Made by a program: the position numbers and the translations under genes. The notes under the pieces are model-generated. The model was not told the DNA's origin. It did no database searches and saw only the letters and a list, made by a program, of their open reading frames with translations. Positions 55,009 through 64,000 of a stretch of 64,000 bases of DNA are shown piece by piece (position 1 is the stretch's first letter; the number at the start of each line of letters is the position of its first letter). Source of the DNA: Rhizobium sp. P38BS-XIX (GTDB lineage: Bacteria > Pseudomonadota > Alphaproteobacteria > Rhizobiales > Rhizobiaceae); assembly GCF_012641435.1 (NCBI RefSeq), contig NZ_JABAIJ010000001.1:806001-870000 (forward strand), read 5' to 3'.

Positions 55009-55779
55009 TTGCGCGGCCGATTTCTTGATACGAGGAAACCTGAGGGAAAATCGCGCACGAGCCATGCGCAAGTGGTCGATGACCTCGGCAAGGCGATCGT
55101 GTCGGGCGTTTTCCCGATCGGCAGCATTCTACCTGGCGACAGCGAACTGCTGCAGCGTTTCAAGGTGTCCCGCACCGTCCTGCGCGAGAGCATGAAGACT
55201 TTGGCGGCAAAGGGATTGGTGGTACCGCGCGCGCGCGTGGGGACCCGGGTCACTGAAAAGATCTACTGGAACATGTTCGACAACGAAGTCCTCAATTGGC
55301 ACTTCGAAAGCGGCATCGACAAGGAATTCCTCCTTCATCTCTACGACATCCGCATGGCGTTCGAACCGTTTGCGGCGAGCCTCGTGGCCGAACGCGCGAC
55401 GCAGGAGGACATCGATCTGCTGCGGCGGCTTGCAGCGGCGATGGCCGCGCCGGAGCATACGTCCGATAGTCTGGCCGTCGCCGACCTGTATTTCCATCTG
55501 GCGATTACCGAGGCCTCTCATAATCCGTTCATGCGGTCGTTGGGCGGCCTGATCGAGGCGGCGCTCGTCGGCATGTTCCGCATGAGTGCGCCCCCGGCCG
55601 ACAATGGCTTCAGCAATATTGCCGAGACACATATGGCCATCGTTGACGCCATAGCGGCGCGCGATGGGCACGCAGCTCACAAAGCGATGGAATTCGTTAT
55701 TGTCGACGGTCGCCAGCACGTCCTCGAAGCTTTCGCCGAACTTGCCGAGGTCCGACCGGCTACTCCAATTTTGTCGTAG
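55009..55779 (+). CDS. FadR/GntR family regulator of the sugar transporter
   Basis: A 256-residue regulator with a winged-helix domain (about 20-85: AQVVDDLGKAIVSGVFPIG, LLQRFKVSRTVLRESMKTLA) and a C-terminal FCD domain with likely metal or ligand histidines (LYFHLAITEASHNPFMRSLG). The start is a TTG at 55009, decided by GGGGAAGGA eight bases upstream; the nearby GTG is in another frame. As last gene of the ytfQRT-yjfF operon it probably controls that operon in response to a sugar or sugar acid; the effector is unknown. Confidence 0.88.
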   Translation: MRGRFLDTRKPEGKSRTSHAQVVDDLGKAIVSGVFPIGSILPGDSELLQRFKVSRTVLRESMKTLAAKGLVVPRARVGTRVTEKIYWNMFDNEVLNWHFESGIDKEFLLHLYDIRMAFEPFAASLVAERATQEDIDLLRRLAAAMAAPEHTSDSLAVADLYFHLAITEASHNPFMRSLGGLIEAALVGMFRMSAPPADNGFSNIAETHMAIVDAIAARDGHAAHKAMEFVIVDGRQHVLEAFAELAEVRPATPILS

Positions 55780-55858
55780 TTCGCGACACGAGTAGTTGCT
55801 ATGAGGAGCAGAGCCTGCTCAAGCGGGCACTGCCAGACCGCTTATCTCGGAGTTCGAA

Positions 55859-57220
55859 ATGGAACGCACCTGCCTCGCCATCATCCTCGCCGCCGGCGAC
55901 AGCACACGCATGAAATCGTCGATGTCGAAGGTTCTGCATCCGATTGCGAGCCGGCCGATGATTGCGCATGTCATGGATGCGATCGCAAAGACGGATATTT
56001 CGGCGGCAGCCCTGGTCGTCGGACGTAATGCCGATGAGGTCAGCGCAGCGGCGTCGATCGGTGGCATCTCTGTCGAATCCTATCTGCAAAAAGAGCGACT
56101 GGGCACAGGTCACGCCGTTTTGGCGGCGCGCGAGGCGATCGCGCGCGGGTATGACGATATCCTCGTCGCCTACGGTGATGTGCCGCTTTTGACCGACGTG
56201 CCTTTGCGCGCTGCGCGCCAGGGACTGGCCGACGGCAACGATATCGTCGTCATCGGTTTTCATACAGATAATCCCAATGCCTATGGCCGGTTGCTGATCG
56301 AGGATGGCGAGCTCATCGCGATTCGCGAGGCAAAAGATGCGACGGAGGCTGAGCTTAAGATCAACTGGTGCAATAGCGGCCTGATGGCAATCAACGGCCG
56401 TAAGGCTTTGGACCTTCTCGATCGCATCGGCAACAACAACGCCAAGGGTGAATACTATCTGACTGATCTTGTCGAGATTGCGCGCTCGCTCGGCGGCCGT
56501 GCTGTCGCAGTCGATGCGCCAGAGGTCGAGATGACCGGCTGCAACAATCGCGCCGAGCTCGCTTTCATCGAGCGCCTGTGGCAGGAGCGTCGTCGGCATG
56601 ATCTGATGGTGTCAGGCGTGACCATGATCGCTCCCGAAACCGTGTTTCTCGCCTATGATACCGTGATTGGCCAGGATGCTGTCATCGAACCGAATGTCGT
56701 CTTCGGCCCCGGCGCAGTGATCGACGGTGGCGCAGTCATCCATGCCTTCTCGCATATTGAAGGCGCGCATGTCAGTGCCGGCGCAACTGTCGGACCTTTC
56801 GCCAGACTGCGTCCTGGTGCCGATCTCGGCACAGGTGCCAAGGTAGGCAATTTCTGCGAGGTGAAGAACGGCAAGGTCGGCGAGGGCGCCAAGGTCAATC
56901 ATTTGACCTATATCGGGGACGCCACGATCGGCGCCGCCAGCAATATCGGCGCCGGCACGATCACCTGCAATTACGACGGGGTCAACAAGCATGAGACCTA
57001 TATTGGCGCCAATGTATTCGTCGGCTCCAACTCCTCGCTTGTCGCGCCGATCCGCATCGAGGATGGCGCCTATATCGCCTCCGGCAGCGTTATCACCGAC
57101 GACGTTCCCGCCGAGGCGCTGGCGTTCGGTCGCGCTCGCCAGGAGGTGAAACCCGGGCGGGCCAAGGTGCTGCGCGAGCGGGCTTTGGCGATCAAGGCGG
57201 CAAAGAAGGGCAGCCACTAA
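55859..57220 (+). CDS. glmU: Bifunctional UDP-N-acetylglucosamine pyrophosphorylase/glucosamine-1-phosphate acetyltransferase
   Basis: Makes UDP-GlcNAc for peptidoglycan and lipid A. The N-terminal uridyltransferase has [20 protein letters not shown], a variant of the GxG-x-RM motif, and YGDVPLLTD. The C-terminal acetyltransferase is a left-handed beta-helix of hexapeptide repeats, with catalytic [13 protein letters not shown] and [15 protein letters not shown]. Its 453 residues are standard. glmS, which makes the precursor glucosamine 6-phosphate, follows after 116 bases; the third enzyme, GlmM, is not here. Confidence 0.97.
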   Translation: MERTCLAIILAAGDSTRMKSSMSKVLHPIASRPMIAHVMDAIAKTDISAAALVVGRNADEVSAAASIGGISVESYLQKERLGTGHAVLAAREAIARGYDDILVAYGDVPLLTDVPLRAARQGLADGNDIVVIGFHTDNPNAYGRLLIEDGELIAIREAKDATEAELKINWCNSGLMAINGRKALDLLDRIGNNNAKGEYYLTDLVEIARSLGGRAVAVDAPEVEMTGCNNRAELAFIERLWQERRRHDLMVSGVTMIAPETVFLAYDTVIGQDAVIEPNVVFGPGAVIDGGAVIHAFSHIEGAHVSAGATVGPFARLRPGADLGTGAKVGNFCEVKNGKVGEGAKVNHLTYIGDATIGAASNIGAGTITCNYDGVNKHETYIGANVFVGSNSSLVAPIRIEDGAYIASGSVITDDVPAEALAFGRARQEVKPGRAKVLRERALAIKAAKKGSH

Positions 57221-57336
57221 AATCGCTGGATGTTGCTCGTAACGGTCCGAAATCGAAAGTGACCGTCGAGCCAATTGAGAAAATGCCAGGAATCATTAGG
57301 ACTTGCCCTCACATTTGAGGCCAAACGGAGAGTTGT

Positions 57337-59163
57337 ATGTGCGGTATTGTTGGGATCGTCGGTACGGTGCCTGTGGCGGATCGATTGGTGGATGCGCTGC
57401 GGCGTCTTGAATACCGCGGTTATGATTCCGCCGGTGTTGCGGCGATCCACAACGGCGTGATGGATCGCCGCCGTGCCGAGGGCAAGCTCTTCAATCTCGA
57501 GAAGCGGCTGGAGTCCGATCCGCTGCCCGGTACGACGGGTATTGCGCACACCCGTTGGGCAACGCATGGCGTGCCGAATGAGACCAATGCCCATCCGCAT
57601 TTTGTCGAGGGCGTTGCGGTCGTTCACAACGGTATCATCGAGAACTTTTCGGAACTGCGCGAGGAACTGCAGGCCGAGGGCAAGGTGTTTGCCTCGCAGA
57701 CCGATACGGAAGTCGTGGCTCACCTGTTGGCAAAGTACGTCAACGAGGGTCTGGATCCGCGCGCGGCGATGCTGAAGATGCTGAACCGGGTGACCGGCGC
57801 ATATGCGCTGGCTGTGATGTTCCACAACGATCCGGGTACGCTGATGGCCGCACGCTCCGGTCCTCCGTTGGCCGTCGGTTATGGCAAGGGCGAGATGTTC
57901 CTCGGCTCCGATGCGATTGCGCTTGCACCGTTCACCAACGAAATCACCTATCTCGTCGACGGCGACTGCGCCATCGTGACCCATGCCGGCGCGACCATTC
58001 TTGATTTCGACGGCAACGAGGTCCATCGGCCGCGGCAGATTTCCCAGGCGACCGCCTATGTGGTCGACAAGGGTAATCATCGCCATTTCATGGAGAAAGA
58101 AATCTACGAGCAGCCGGAGGTCATCTCCCACGCGCTCAGCCACTACGTCGATTTCGTCAGCCATCGTGTGCGTTCGGATGTGTCGACGATCGACTTCGGC
58201 GGCGTCTCCGGTCTCGCGATTTCTGCCTGCGGCACGGCCTATCTTGCCGGCCTCGTCGGCAAGTACTGGTTCGAGCGTTATGCGCGCCTTCCAGTCGAAA
58301 TCGACGTTGCCTCCGAGTTCCGCTATCGCGAAATGCCTTTGTCGCCGTCGCAGGCCGCACTGTTCATCTCGCAGTCGGGCGAGACGGCCGATACGCTCGC
58401 GTCGCTGCGCTACTGCCGCGACAACGGCCTTAAGATCGGCGCCGTCGTCAACGTCAAGGAATCGACCATTGCGCGTGAGTCTGATGCCGTCTTCCCGATC
58501 ATGGCCGGCCCGGAAATCGGCGTGGCCTCGACCAAGGCCTTCACCTGCCAGCTTGCCGTTCTGGCATCTCTGGCCATCGGCGCCGGCGTTGCCCGCGGTA
58601 CCATCAGTGCGGCCGACGAACAGGAAATGGTTCGCCATCTCGTCGAGATGCCGCGCATCATGGCGAGTGTGCTGAACCTCATTCAGCCGCAGATGGAAAG
58701 CCTGTCGCGCGAAATCTCGAAGTTCAAGGATGTGCTCTATCTCGGTCGCGGCACCAGCTTCCCGCTCGCCATGGAAGGCGCGCTGAAGCTGAAGGAGATT
58801 TCCTACATTCACGCCGAGGGCTATGCGGCCGGCGAATTGAAGCACGGGCCGATCGCGCTTATCGACGAAAACATGCCGGTGATCGTTATCGCCCCGCATG
58901 ACCGCTTCTTCGACAAGACCGTTTCCAACATGCAGGAAGTGGCGGCCCGCGGCGGTCGGATCATCTTTATCACCGACGAGAAGGGTGCCGCTGCATCGAC
59001 CTTGCCGACGATGGCGACGATCACCTTGCCTGTCGTGGACGAGATCATCGCGCCGATCATCTTCTCGCTACCCATCCAGCTTCTGGCCTATCATACGGCC
59101 GTCTTCATGGGCACGGACGTCGATCAGCCGCGCAACCTCGCGAAATCCGTGACGGTGGAATAA
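57337..59163 (+). CDS. glmS: Glutamine-fructose-6-phosphate transaminase (isomerizing)
   Basis: First enzyme of hexosamine synthesis, 608 residues. Cys2 is the glutaminase nucleophile (MCGIVGIVG), followed by LEYRGYDSAGVA. Two SIS domains follow, with LFISQSGETADTLASLRYC and YLGRGTSFPLAMEGALKLKE. The C-terminus ends in QPRNLAKSVTVE, the conserved tail that reaches the active site. The leader includes a short stem CCTCA-CATT-TGAGG (57307-57320). A ribozyme such as in Gram-positive bacteria is not visible. A structured element follows downstream. Confidence 0.97.
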   Translation: MCGIVGIVGTVPVADRLVDALRRLEYRGYDSAGVAAIHNGVMDRRRAEGKLFNLEKRLESDPLPGTTGIAHTRWATHGVPNETNAHPHFVEGVAVVHNGIIENFSELREELQAEGKVFASQTDTEVVAHLLAKYVNEGLDPRAAMLKMLNRVTGAYALAVMFHNDPGTLMAARSGPPLAVGYGKGEMFLGSDAIALAPFTNEITYLVDGDCAIVTHAGATILDFDGNEVHRPRQISQATAYVVDKGNHRHFMEKEIYEQPEVISHALSHYVDFVSHRVRSDVSTIDFGGVSGLAISACGTAYLAGLVGKYWFERYARLPVEIDVASEFRYREMPLSPSQAALFISQSGETADTLASLRYCRDNGLKIGAVVNVKESTIARESDAVFPIMAGPEIGVASTKAFTCQLAVLASLAIGAGVARGTISAADEQEMVRHLVEMPRIMASVLNLIQPQMESLSREISKFKDVLYLGRGTSFPLAMEGALKLKEISYIHAEGYAAGELKHGPIALIDENMPVIVIAPHDRFFDKTVSNMQEVAARGGRIIFITDEKGAAASTLPTMATITLPVVDEIIAPIIFSLPIQLLAYHTAVFMGTDVDQPRNLAKSVTVE

Positions 59164-59183
59164 AGCTCTCCGTCCATCCTCAT

Positions 59184-59241
59184 CCGGCAGTCACGTCGTC
59201 GTGAGCAGATCGTCTCATCGCCATGTCGACACGACTGCCGG
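59184..59241 (+). other. Nested hairpin downstream of glmS
   Basis: An outer stem CCGGCAGTC (59184-59192) pairs perfectly with GACTGCCGG (59233-59241). Inside it GTCG (59195-59198) pairs with CGAC (59227-59230), and GTGAG (59201-59205) with CTCAT (59214-59218). There is no T-tract after it. It starts 20 bases after the glmS stop, so it could be a 3'-UTR stability element or a small RNA. The pairing is visible; the role is unknown. Confidence 0.45.
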
Positions 59242-59339
59242 GTTGTATGCCTCATGGATTTCTGGCACCTTTCCATAAGGCGAGGAGGGGAAGATTTGCC
59301 GGTTGATGCGGGCGACGGAACGGAGTTTTTGAACGACGA

Positions 59340-60041
59340 ATGACTGAAAAGCTCATCAAGATGTCGGTGACGACACGGATCAGAAACAACTTCCTGGCTG
59401 GCCTCATTATCTGCGCTCCGATCGCGATCACGCTGTGGCTGACCTGGTCTGTCGTTCATTGGGCAGATAGCTGGGTTCGCCCCTATATCCCCGCCCGTTA
59501 CGATCCTGAGAGCTATCTGAACTTCGCCGTGCCCGGCACAGGCCTGCTGATCGCGATGATCTTCATTACGATCGTCGGTTTTCTCGCCAAGAACCTCATC
59601 GGTCAGAGCATCGTTCGTTTCGGTGAGTCGATCGTCAATCGCGTTCCGCTGGTCAGAACCATCTACAAGAGCGTCAAGCAGATCTTCGAGACCGTGCTGA
59701 AAGAGCAGGGCACCTCGTTCAAGAAGGTGGGGCTGATCGAATATCCGAGCCCGGGCCTCTGGTCCATGGTTTTCATTTCCACTGATGCGAAGGGCGAAAT
59801 AGCCTCGAAATTCAACGCCATGGGTCAGGATATGGTGGCGGTCTTCCTGCCGCCGACGCCTGTTCCGACGGCCGGCTTTCTCGTCTTCGTCGCGCGAGAG
59901 AAAATCACCGTTCTCGACATGACCCCAGAAGACGGCGCCAAGCTGCTGATATCGGGAGGCCTGGTCTCGCCCGAATACAAGGACGAGCTGACGGAAGCCA
60001 AGAGCCTGCCGGCGCGTGCTCCCGTGAAATCCCTAACCTGA
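59340..60041 (+). CDS. DUF502 domain-containing membrane protein
   Basis: A 233-residue protein of the DUF502 family. Two membrane spans, LAGLIICAPIAITLWLTW and GLLIAMIFITIVGFL, are followed by a soluble domain containing RIPLV-like NRVPLVRTIYKSVKQIFETV, GLWSMVFIST and FLPPTPVPTAGFLVFVARE. The family is widespread in bacteria and plants (COV-like) without a proven activity. It lies between glmS and a secreted esterase on the same strand, with no obvious link to either. Confidence 0.9.
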   Translation: MTEKLIKMSVTTRIRNNFLAGLIICAPIAITLWLTWSVVHWADSWVRPYIPARYDPESYLNFAVPGTGLLIAMIFITIVGFLAKNLIGQSIVRFGESIVNRVPLVRTIYKSVKQIFETVLKEQGTSFKKVGLIEYPSPGLWSMVFISTDAKGEIASKFNAMGQDMVAVFLPPTPVPTAGFLVFVAREKITVLDMTPEDGAKLLISGGLVSPEYKDELTEAKSLPARAPVKSLT

Positions 60042-60270
60042 AGACTTGCCGTTCTCATGTCCGTTCGACCGGATCTGCGCCTCAGATGAGCTGTCATGTG
60101 TCTATCACGTTGACGCCTTAGATCGTCGTTGGGGACAGGCAATCGGATGGATTTCATCATTGGATGCCGGGTGTTCTAGCACCGGGCCATTCCTCTTCGA
60201 CGCGAGCTTTCTGCCAGGCCGCGTATGAATGCCATTGTCTCCAGACGGGTTTTCATCAGGAGGATATATC

Positions 60271-61767
60271 TTGAGATCTTTGCGTTCTAAGAGCCTGCCG
60301 CTGCTGTCGGCAGCGCTCGCCACGTTTGTTTTTGCTGCACCGCTCGCAGCACTTGCCGATAGTTCCGTCACCGTCGAAGGCGTTACGCTCGTCAACAAGG
60401 GACGCGTTGCCATTGGTCGCATTCCGGCCAATCTGCGCGACAAGTTTGGCGAGACCTTCGGCTCCGGTTCGGGCATGTCGATCGATATGAAAAGCTGGGT
60501 CCGCAATGCTGACGGCAGCTACAAGGGTTCGCTGTGGCTGCTACCTGATCGTGGTTACAATGCCGTCGGCACGACCGACTACCGTCCGCGCCTCAACACG
60601 ATCGAGGTCAACCTAACACCTGTCGCACCTGGCGCCACGCCGCCGGCCGGCAAGGAGCAGATGGGCGTCGATGCCAAGCTTGCAGACACCACGCTGTTGA
60701 AGGACGACAAGGGTGCCGACACCACGGGCCTCGACCCGGCCAATGGCACCCGCAAGGCGGAAGGCAAGATGCCGTTGCTGCCCGAGGCGCCGAATGGCAA
60801 GATCTCGCTCGACACCGAAGCTATCGCACATCTGCCCGACGGCACGATGTTCATCAGCGACGAATACGGCCCATACATCTACCGCTTCGCCGCTGACGGC
60901 CGCATGATGTCCGCCACGCAACCGCCCGCAGCGCTGCTGCCAATGCGCAATGGCGCCATCAACTTTGCCTCCAACAATCCCGGCCCCGGTGAAACCGCGC
61001 CGGAACCGAAGGACCCGACCAGCGGCCGCCAGAACAACCAGGGTCTGGAAGGCATGTCGCTGACGCCGGATGGCAAATTCCTGATCGCCGTGCTGCAGTC
61101 GGCAACCCGCCAGGATGGCGGCGATTCCAGCTCGACGCGCCAGAACACCCGCGCGCTGGTTTATGACGCGGCTGATCCGGCAAACCTGAAACTGGTGCAC
61201 GAATATGTCGTGCCGCTTCCGGTCTTTACGAATGAGAAGGGTAAGACGGCTGTTGCGGCCCAGAGCGAGATCTATGCACTCTCGCCGCAGACCTTCCTGA
61301 TGCTGGCCCGCGATAGCAACAACGGCTACGGCCAGAAGGGCGACAAGTCGCTCTATCGCAGCATCGTCGCCGTCGACGTCTCCGCTGCCACCGACATTGC
61401 GGGCAGCAAGTTCGATGCCGATACGGCGGTAGCACCCAAGGGCGTTCTCGATCCGTCAGTAAAGCCGGCATCGGTCAACCAGTTCATCGATATCAATGAC
61501 AGCGCCGATCTCGCGCGTTTCGGCCTCCACAACGGCGCGCCGAACGACCGCAACAATCTCTCCGAAAAGTGGGAGGCCATGTCGCTCGTTAGCGTTCAGG
61601 ATCCGAAGCTGCCGGACGATTACTTCCTGTTCGTCGCCAACGACAACGACTTCCTGACCCAGGATGGCTTCCAGGTCGGCGCCGCCTACAAGGGCGATGG
61701 CGGAGCCGATGTCGACACGATGTTCCAGGTGTTCCAGGTCACTATTCCCGGCCTGATTGCCAAGTAA
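60271..61767 (+). CDS. Secreted esterase-like protein of the phytase-like family
   Basis: A 498-residue exported protein with an Ala-rich signal peptide (SLPLLSAALATFVFAAPLAALA). The TTG start at 60271 is decided by AGGAGG seven bases upstream. The mature domain fits the esterase-like activity of phytase family (PF13449): GSLWLLPDRGYNAVGTTDYRP, HLPDGTMFISDEYGPYIYRF, QGLEGMSLTPDGKFLIAVLQ and DDYFLFVANDNDFLT. It is probably a calcium-binding beta-propeller hydrolysing phosphate esters, possibly phytate; the substrate is not proven. Confidence 0.85.
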   Translation: MRSLRSKSLPLLSAALATFVFAAPLAALADSSVTVEGVTLVNKGRVAIGRIPANLRDKFGETFGSGSGMSIDMKSWVRNADGSYKGSLWLLPDRGYNAVGTTDYRPRLNTIEVNLTPVAPGATPPAGKEQMGVDAKLADTTLLKDDKGADTTGLDPANGTRKAEGKMPLLPEAPNGKISLDTEAIAHLPDGTMFISDEYGPYIYRFAADGRMMSATQPPAALLPMRNGAINFASNNPGPGETAPEPKDPTSGRQNNQGLEGMSLTPDGKFLIAVLQSATRQDGGDSSSTRQNTRALVYDAADPANLKLVHEYVVPLPVFTNEKGKTAVAAQSEIYALSPQTFLMLARDSNNGYGQKGDKSLYRSIVAVDVSAATDIAGSKFDADTAVAPKGVLDPSVKPASVNQFIDINDSADLARFGLHNGAPNDRNNLSEKWEAMSLVSVQDPKLPDDYFLFVANDNDFLTQDGFQVGAAYKGDGGADVDTMFQVFQVTIPGLIAK

Positions 61768-61809
61768 TATCTTGAAAACGGGATGGACGCGGCAGTCGCG
61801 TCCATCCGC

Positions 61810-63915
61810 TCATCCCGCCCGCAGGAAGCGGATCGCCTCGTCGCGGCGGAAGAGATAGAGCAGGGTACGAACCGCATTCCCGCGCTCGCTCGTCAGATCT
61901 GGATCCCGCTCGATCAGGTAGGCTGCGTCCTTGCGGGCGATTTCCAGCAGATCGGCGTGGGCTTCCAGACTGGCGATACGAAATCCCGGCGTGCCGGATT
62001 GGCGCGTACCAAGCAGCTCGCCTTCGCCGCGCAGCTTCAAATCTTCCTCGGCGATGCGGAAGCCGTCCTCCGTGTCACGCATGATCGACAACCGTGCATG
62101 GCCGGTTTCGCCGAGCGGCCCCTTGTAGAGAAGAATGCACATCGAGGCTTCGTCGCCGCGTCCAACGCGCCCTCGTAGCTGATGGAGCTGCGCCAGACCG
62201 AAACGCTCCGCATGCTCGATGACCATGATCGTCGCATCCGGCACATCGACACCGACTTCAACGACCGTGGTTGCCACAAGCAAACGGATCTCTCCGTTCT
62301 TGAAGGCCATCATCACGGCATCTTTTTCCGGGCCGCTCATTCGGCCGTGGATGAGACCGATGCTTGGGCCGAGCGCCTTGGTCAACGTCTCATGCCGCTC
62401 CTCGACGGACATTAAATCAGATTCTTCGGACTCTTCGACAAGTGGGCATATCCAATAGGCTTTCTTGCCTTCTGATAGCGCGCTTCTCAAGCGCACTACG
62501 ATATCGCCGGTGCGCTCGTTCGGGATGGTGATCGTCTGGATCGGCTTGCGGCCTGCCGGCTTCTCGGTGAGCTTCGAAACGTCCATATCGCCGAAAGCGG
62601 CCAGCACCAGCGTTCGTGGAATGGGCGTTGCGGTCATGACCAGCATATGCGGCGAGATACCCTTCGCAGTCAGTCGCAGGCGCTGGTGGACGCCGAAGCG
62701 ATGCTGTTCGTCGACGACAGCCAGCATGAGGTTGGCGTAGGCGACGCTATCTTGGAAAAGCGCATGTGTGCCGATGATGATCTGTGCCTCGCCAGAGGCG
62801 ATGCGCTCAAGAATGGCATCTCGCTCGCGGCCCTTCGTCCGACCTGTGAGAACTTCGACGGAAAGGTTTGCACTGGCTGCGAATTTTGAGATCGTCGCAT
62901 GATGCTGGCGAGCAAGAATTTCGGTCGGAGCCATCAGCACAGCCTGCCCGCCGCTTTCAATCACAGCGGCGATCGCCATCAGCGCCACCAGCGTCTTTCC
63001 CGCGCCGACGTCGCCTTGAAGCAGCCGAAGCATGCGTTCCGTGCCGGCCATATCCTTCAGGATATCGGCCACGGCGTCCCGCTGGCTGTTTGTCATGGAA
63101 AAGGGCAGGGATTCCAGTATCTTGTTGCTGACTTCTCCAGTTGCATTCACTGGCTGTCCTGCAACCTTGCGCAATCTCTGACGCACCAGCGAGAGTGACA
63201 ATTGCCCTGCCAGGAATTCGTCGTAGGCCAGCCGGCGGCGGGCTGGCGCTTGCGGATCGATATCCGAGGCATCCCGCGGCGCGTGCAGCATGTGGAAACT
63301 ATCGGAGATCGAGGGAAAACCTTGCTTCTGCGTCAGGGCGATATCGTCCCATTCGGCCAGCTCCGGTACGCGCGGCAGCGCGCCTTCGATGGTCTTGCGC
63401 AGGAATTTCGGTGTCAGGCCGGCGGTCAGCGGATACACGGGCTCAACGAGCGGCAGGTTTTCAGCCTCGCTCTCGCGCATGATGTAATCCGGATGCACCA
63501 TCGACGGACGACCGTTAAACCAGTCGACCTTGCCGCTGACAGTCACCGTTTCGTCGATCGGCAACTGCTTTTCCAGCCATTGCGCCTTGCCGCGGAAGAA
63601 GACCAGCGCCAGCTCGCCGGTCTCGTCGTGCAGGTAGACGCGATAGGGCACATTGCTGCGTGGGTTTGGCGGCGGCTGATGGCGATCGACACGGCCGGTG
63701 ATAGTGACGATGGCGCCCTGCGGCGCACGGGCGATACCCGGTTGTTCGCGGCGGTCGATAATCGAATGCGGTGCATGGAAGATCAGGTCAATGACGCGGC
63801 AGTCGTCGATCGTCTCGCGGTCGAGCAGCTTCACCAGTAGCTCGGATACCTTCGGCCCGACGCCGGGAAGCGAAGAGATGGAGGCAAATAGCGGGTCGAG
63901 GATGGCGGGACGCAT
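61810..63915 (-). CDS. recG: ATP-dependent DNA helicase RecG
   Basis: Branch-migration helicase that regresses stalled replication forks, 701 residues. The N-terminal wedge/OB domain has TITGRVDRHQ and VSGKVDWFNGRPSM. The helicase core has Walker A LLQGDVGAGKTLVALMA, the Walker B box VVDEQHRFGVHQRL, motif III MTATPIPRTL, and the C-terminal helicase part ATTVVEVGVDVPDA, QLHQLRGRVGRG. I use the ATG at 63915, which matches the usual RecG N-terminus, over one 30 bases upstream. Bases 63916-64000 hold only upstream sequence. Confidence 0.96.
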   Translation of the reverse strand: MRPAILDPLFASISSLPGVGPKVSELLVKLLDRETIDDCRVIDLIFHAPHSIIDRREQPGIARAPQGAIVTITGRVDRHQPPPNPRSNVPYRVYLHDETGELALVFFRGKAQWLEKQLPIDETVTVSGKVDWFNGRPSMVHPDYIMRESEAENLPLVEPVYPLTAGLTPKFLRKTIEGALPRVPELAEWDDIALTQKQGFPSISDSFHMLHAPRDASDIDPQAPARRRLAYDEFLAGQLSLSLVRQRLRKVAGQPVNATGEVSNKILESLPFSMTNSQRDAVADILKDMAGTERMLRLLQGDVGAGKTLVALMAIAAVIESGGQAVLMAPTEILARQHHATISKFAASANLSVEVLTGRTKGRERDAILERIASGEAQIIIGTHALFQDSVAYANLMLAVVDEQHRFGVHQRLRLTAKGISPHMLVMTATPIPRTLVLAAFGDMDVSKLTEKPAGRKPIQTITIPNERTGDIVVRLRSALSEGKKAYWICPLVEESEESDLMSVEERHETLTKALGPSIGLIHGRMSGPEKDAVMMAFKNGEIRLLVATTVVEVGVDVPDATIMVIEHAERFGLAQLHQLRGRVGRGDEASMCILLYKGPLGETGHARLSIMRDTEDGFRIAEEDLKLRGEGELLGTRQSGTPGFRIASLEAHADLLEIARKDAAYLIERDPDLTSERGNAVRTLLYLFRRDEAIRFLRAG

Positions 63916-64000
63916 GGCCGGCAAAATGCGACGGGCAGGGCGCATTTGGCAAGGGGTGGCAGAGAACTCGACGCCATTGAGCCTGACACTCCCCGGAAAA

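Noticed and set aside
57221..57336. A glmS ribozyme or riboswitch in the glmS leader
   Set aside because: The leader is only 116 bases and shows just a five-pair stem. It lacks the pseudoknotted core expected for the ribozyme, which is a Gram-positive feature.
57217..58899. A 560-codon minus-strand frame opposite glmS
   Set aside because: Same reason: a shadow of the codon usage in glmS, with no family features.
60160..60200. Hairpin around GGGTGTTCTAGCACCGGG before the phytase-like gene
   Set aside because: Only four consecutive pairs form before a mismatch, and there is no T-tract.

Overview
This 64 kb window is chromosomal DNA of an alphaproteobacterium of the Rhizobiaceae, most likely Rhizobium or a close relative. 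The evidence is a phosphatidylcholine synthase (Pcs), a fused IspDF, the dusB-ntrB-ntrC-ntrY-ntrX cluster, a pyruvate dehydrogenase operon whose E1-beta carries its own lipoyl domain, and a lexA gene behind an alphaproteobacterial GTTC-N7-GTTC SOS box. The gene order from kdsA to hflX is the order I remember for rhizobial chromosomes. Most of the window is core housekeeping DNA, densely coding, with many ATGA stop/start overlaps.

Layout. 0-6.4 kb: the 3' part of comEC, convergent lexA, a VOC-family gene translationally coupled to kdsA (Kdo synthesis), and eno. 6.6-14.8 kb: a divIC/ftsB-like division gene, then pdhA-pdhB-pdhC, an SGNH hydrolase, lpdA, two small GlsB/YeaQ-type membrane proteins flanking a structured repeat, and lipA. 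PDH subunits, E3 and lipoyl synthase therefore lie together. 14.9-18.3 kb: a tandem pair of uncharacterised P-loop NTPases, a RatA/COQ10-like protein, a short CinA and ispDF. 18.5-28.7 kb: nitrogen regulation (dusB, ntrBC, ntrYX), a D-amino-acid aminotransferase, hfq and hflX. 28.7-36.2 kb: mazG, a nucleoside-deaminase-like gene, a siroheme/sulfite reduction cluster (cysG, DUF2849, cysI, DUF934), fpr and a GntR regulator.

36.2-40.4 kb is the least conserved stretch. It has a third GlsB protein, tRNA-Lys(TTT), decayed coding fragments, and several small membrane, secreted or hydrophilic proteins. 40.5-45.5 kb: ccdA, an AEC transporter, a UbiH/COQ6-like hydroxylase, pcs and a quinone oxidoreductase. 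45.5-55.8 kb: two complete ABC importers back to back. The first is a BMP-type, probably nucleoside, system; the second is a YtfQRT-YjfF-like galactofuranose system followed by a FadR-type regulator. 55.8-64 kb: glmU and glmS (UDP-GlcNAc synthesis), a DUF502 membrane protein, a secreted phytase-like esterase and recG.

I found no CRISPR array, prophage, insertion sequence or obvious new defence system. The items most worth a second look are non-coding or poorly explained: a 24-bp perfect palindrome upstream of fpr, a 9-bp direct repeat spaced 21 bp upstream of ntrY, a hairpin that buries the ribosome binding site of a small lipoprotein, a nested hairpin after glmS, an NtrX lacking the GAFTGA loop, and the tandem P-loop NTPases.
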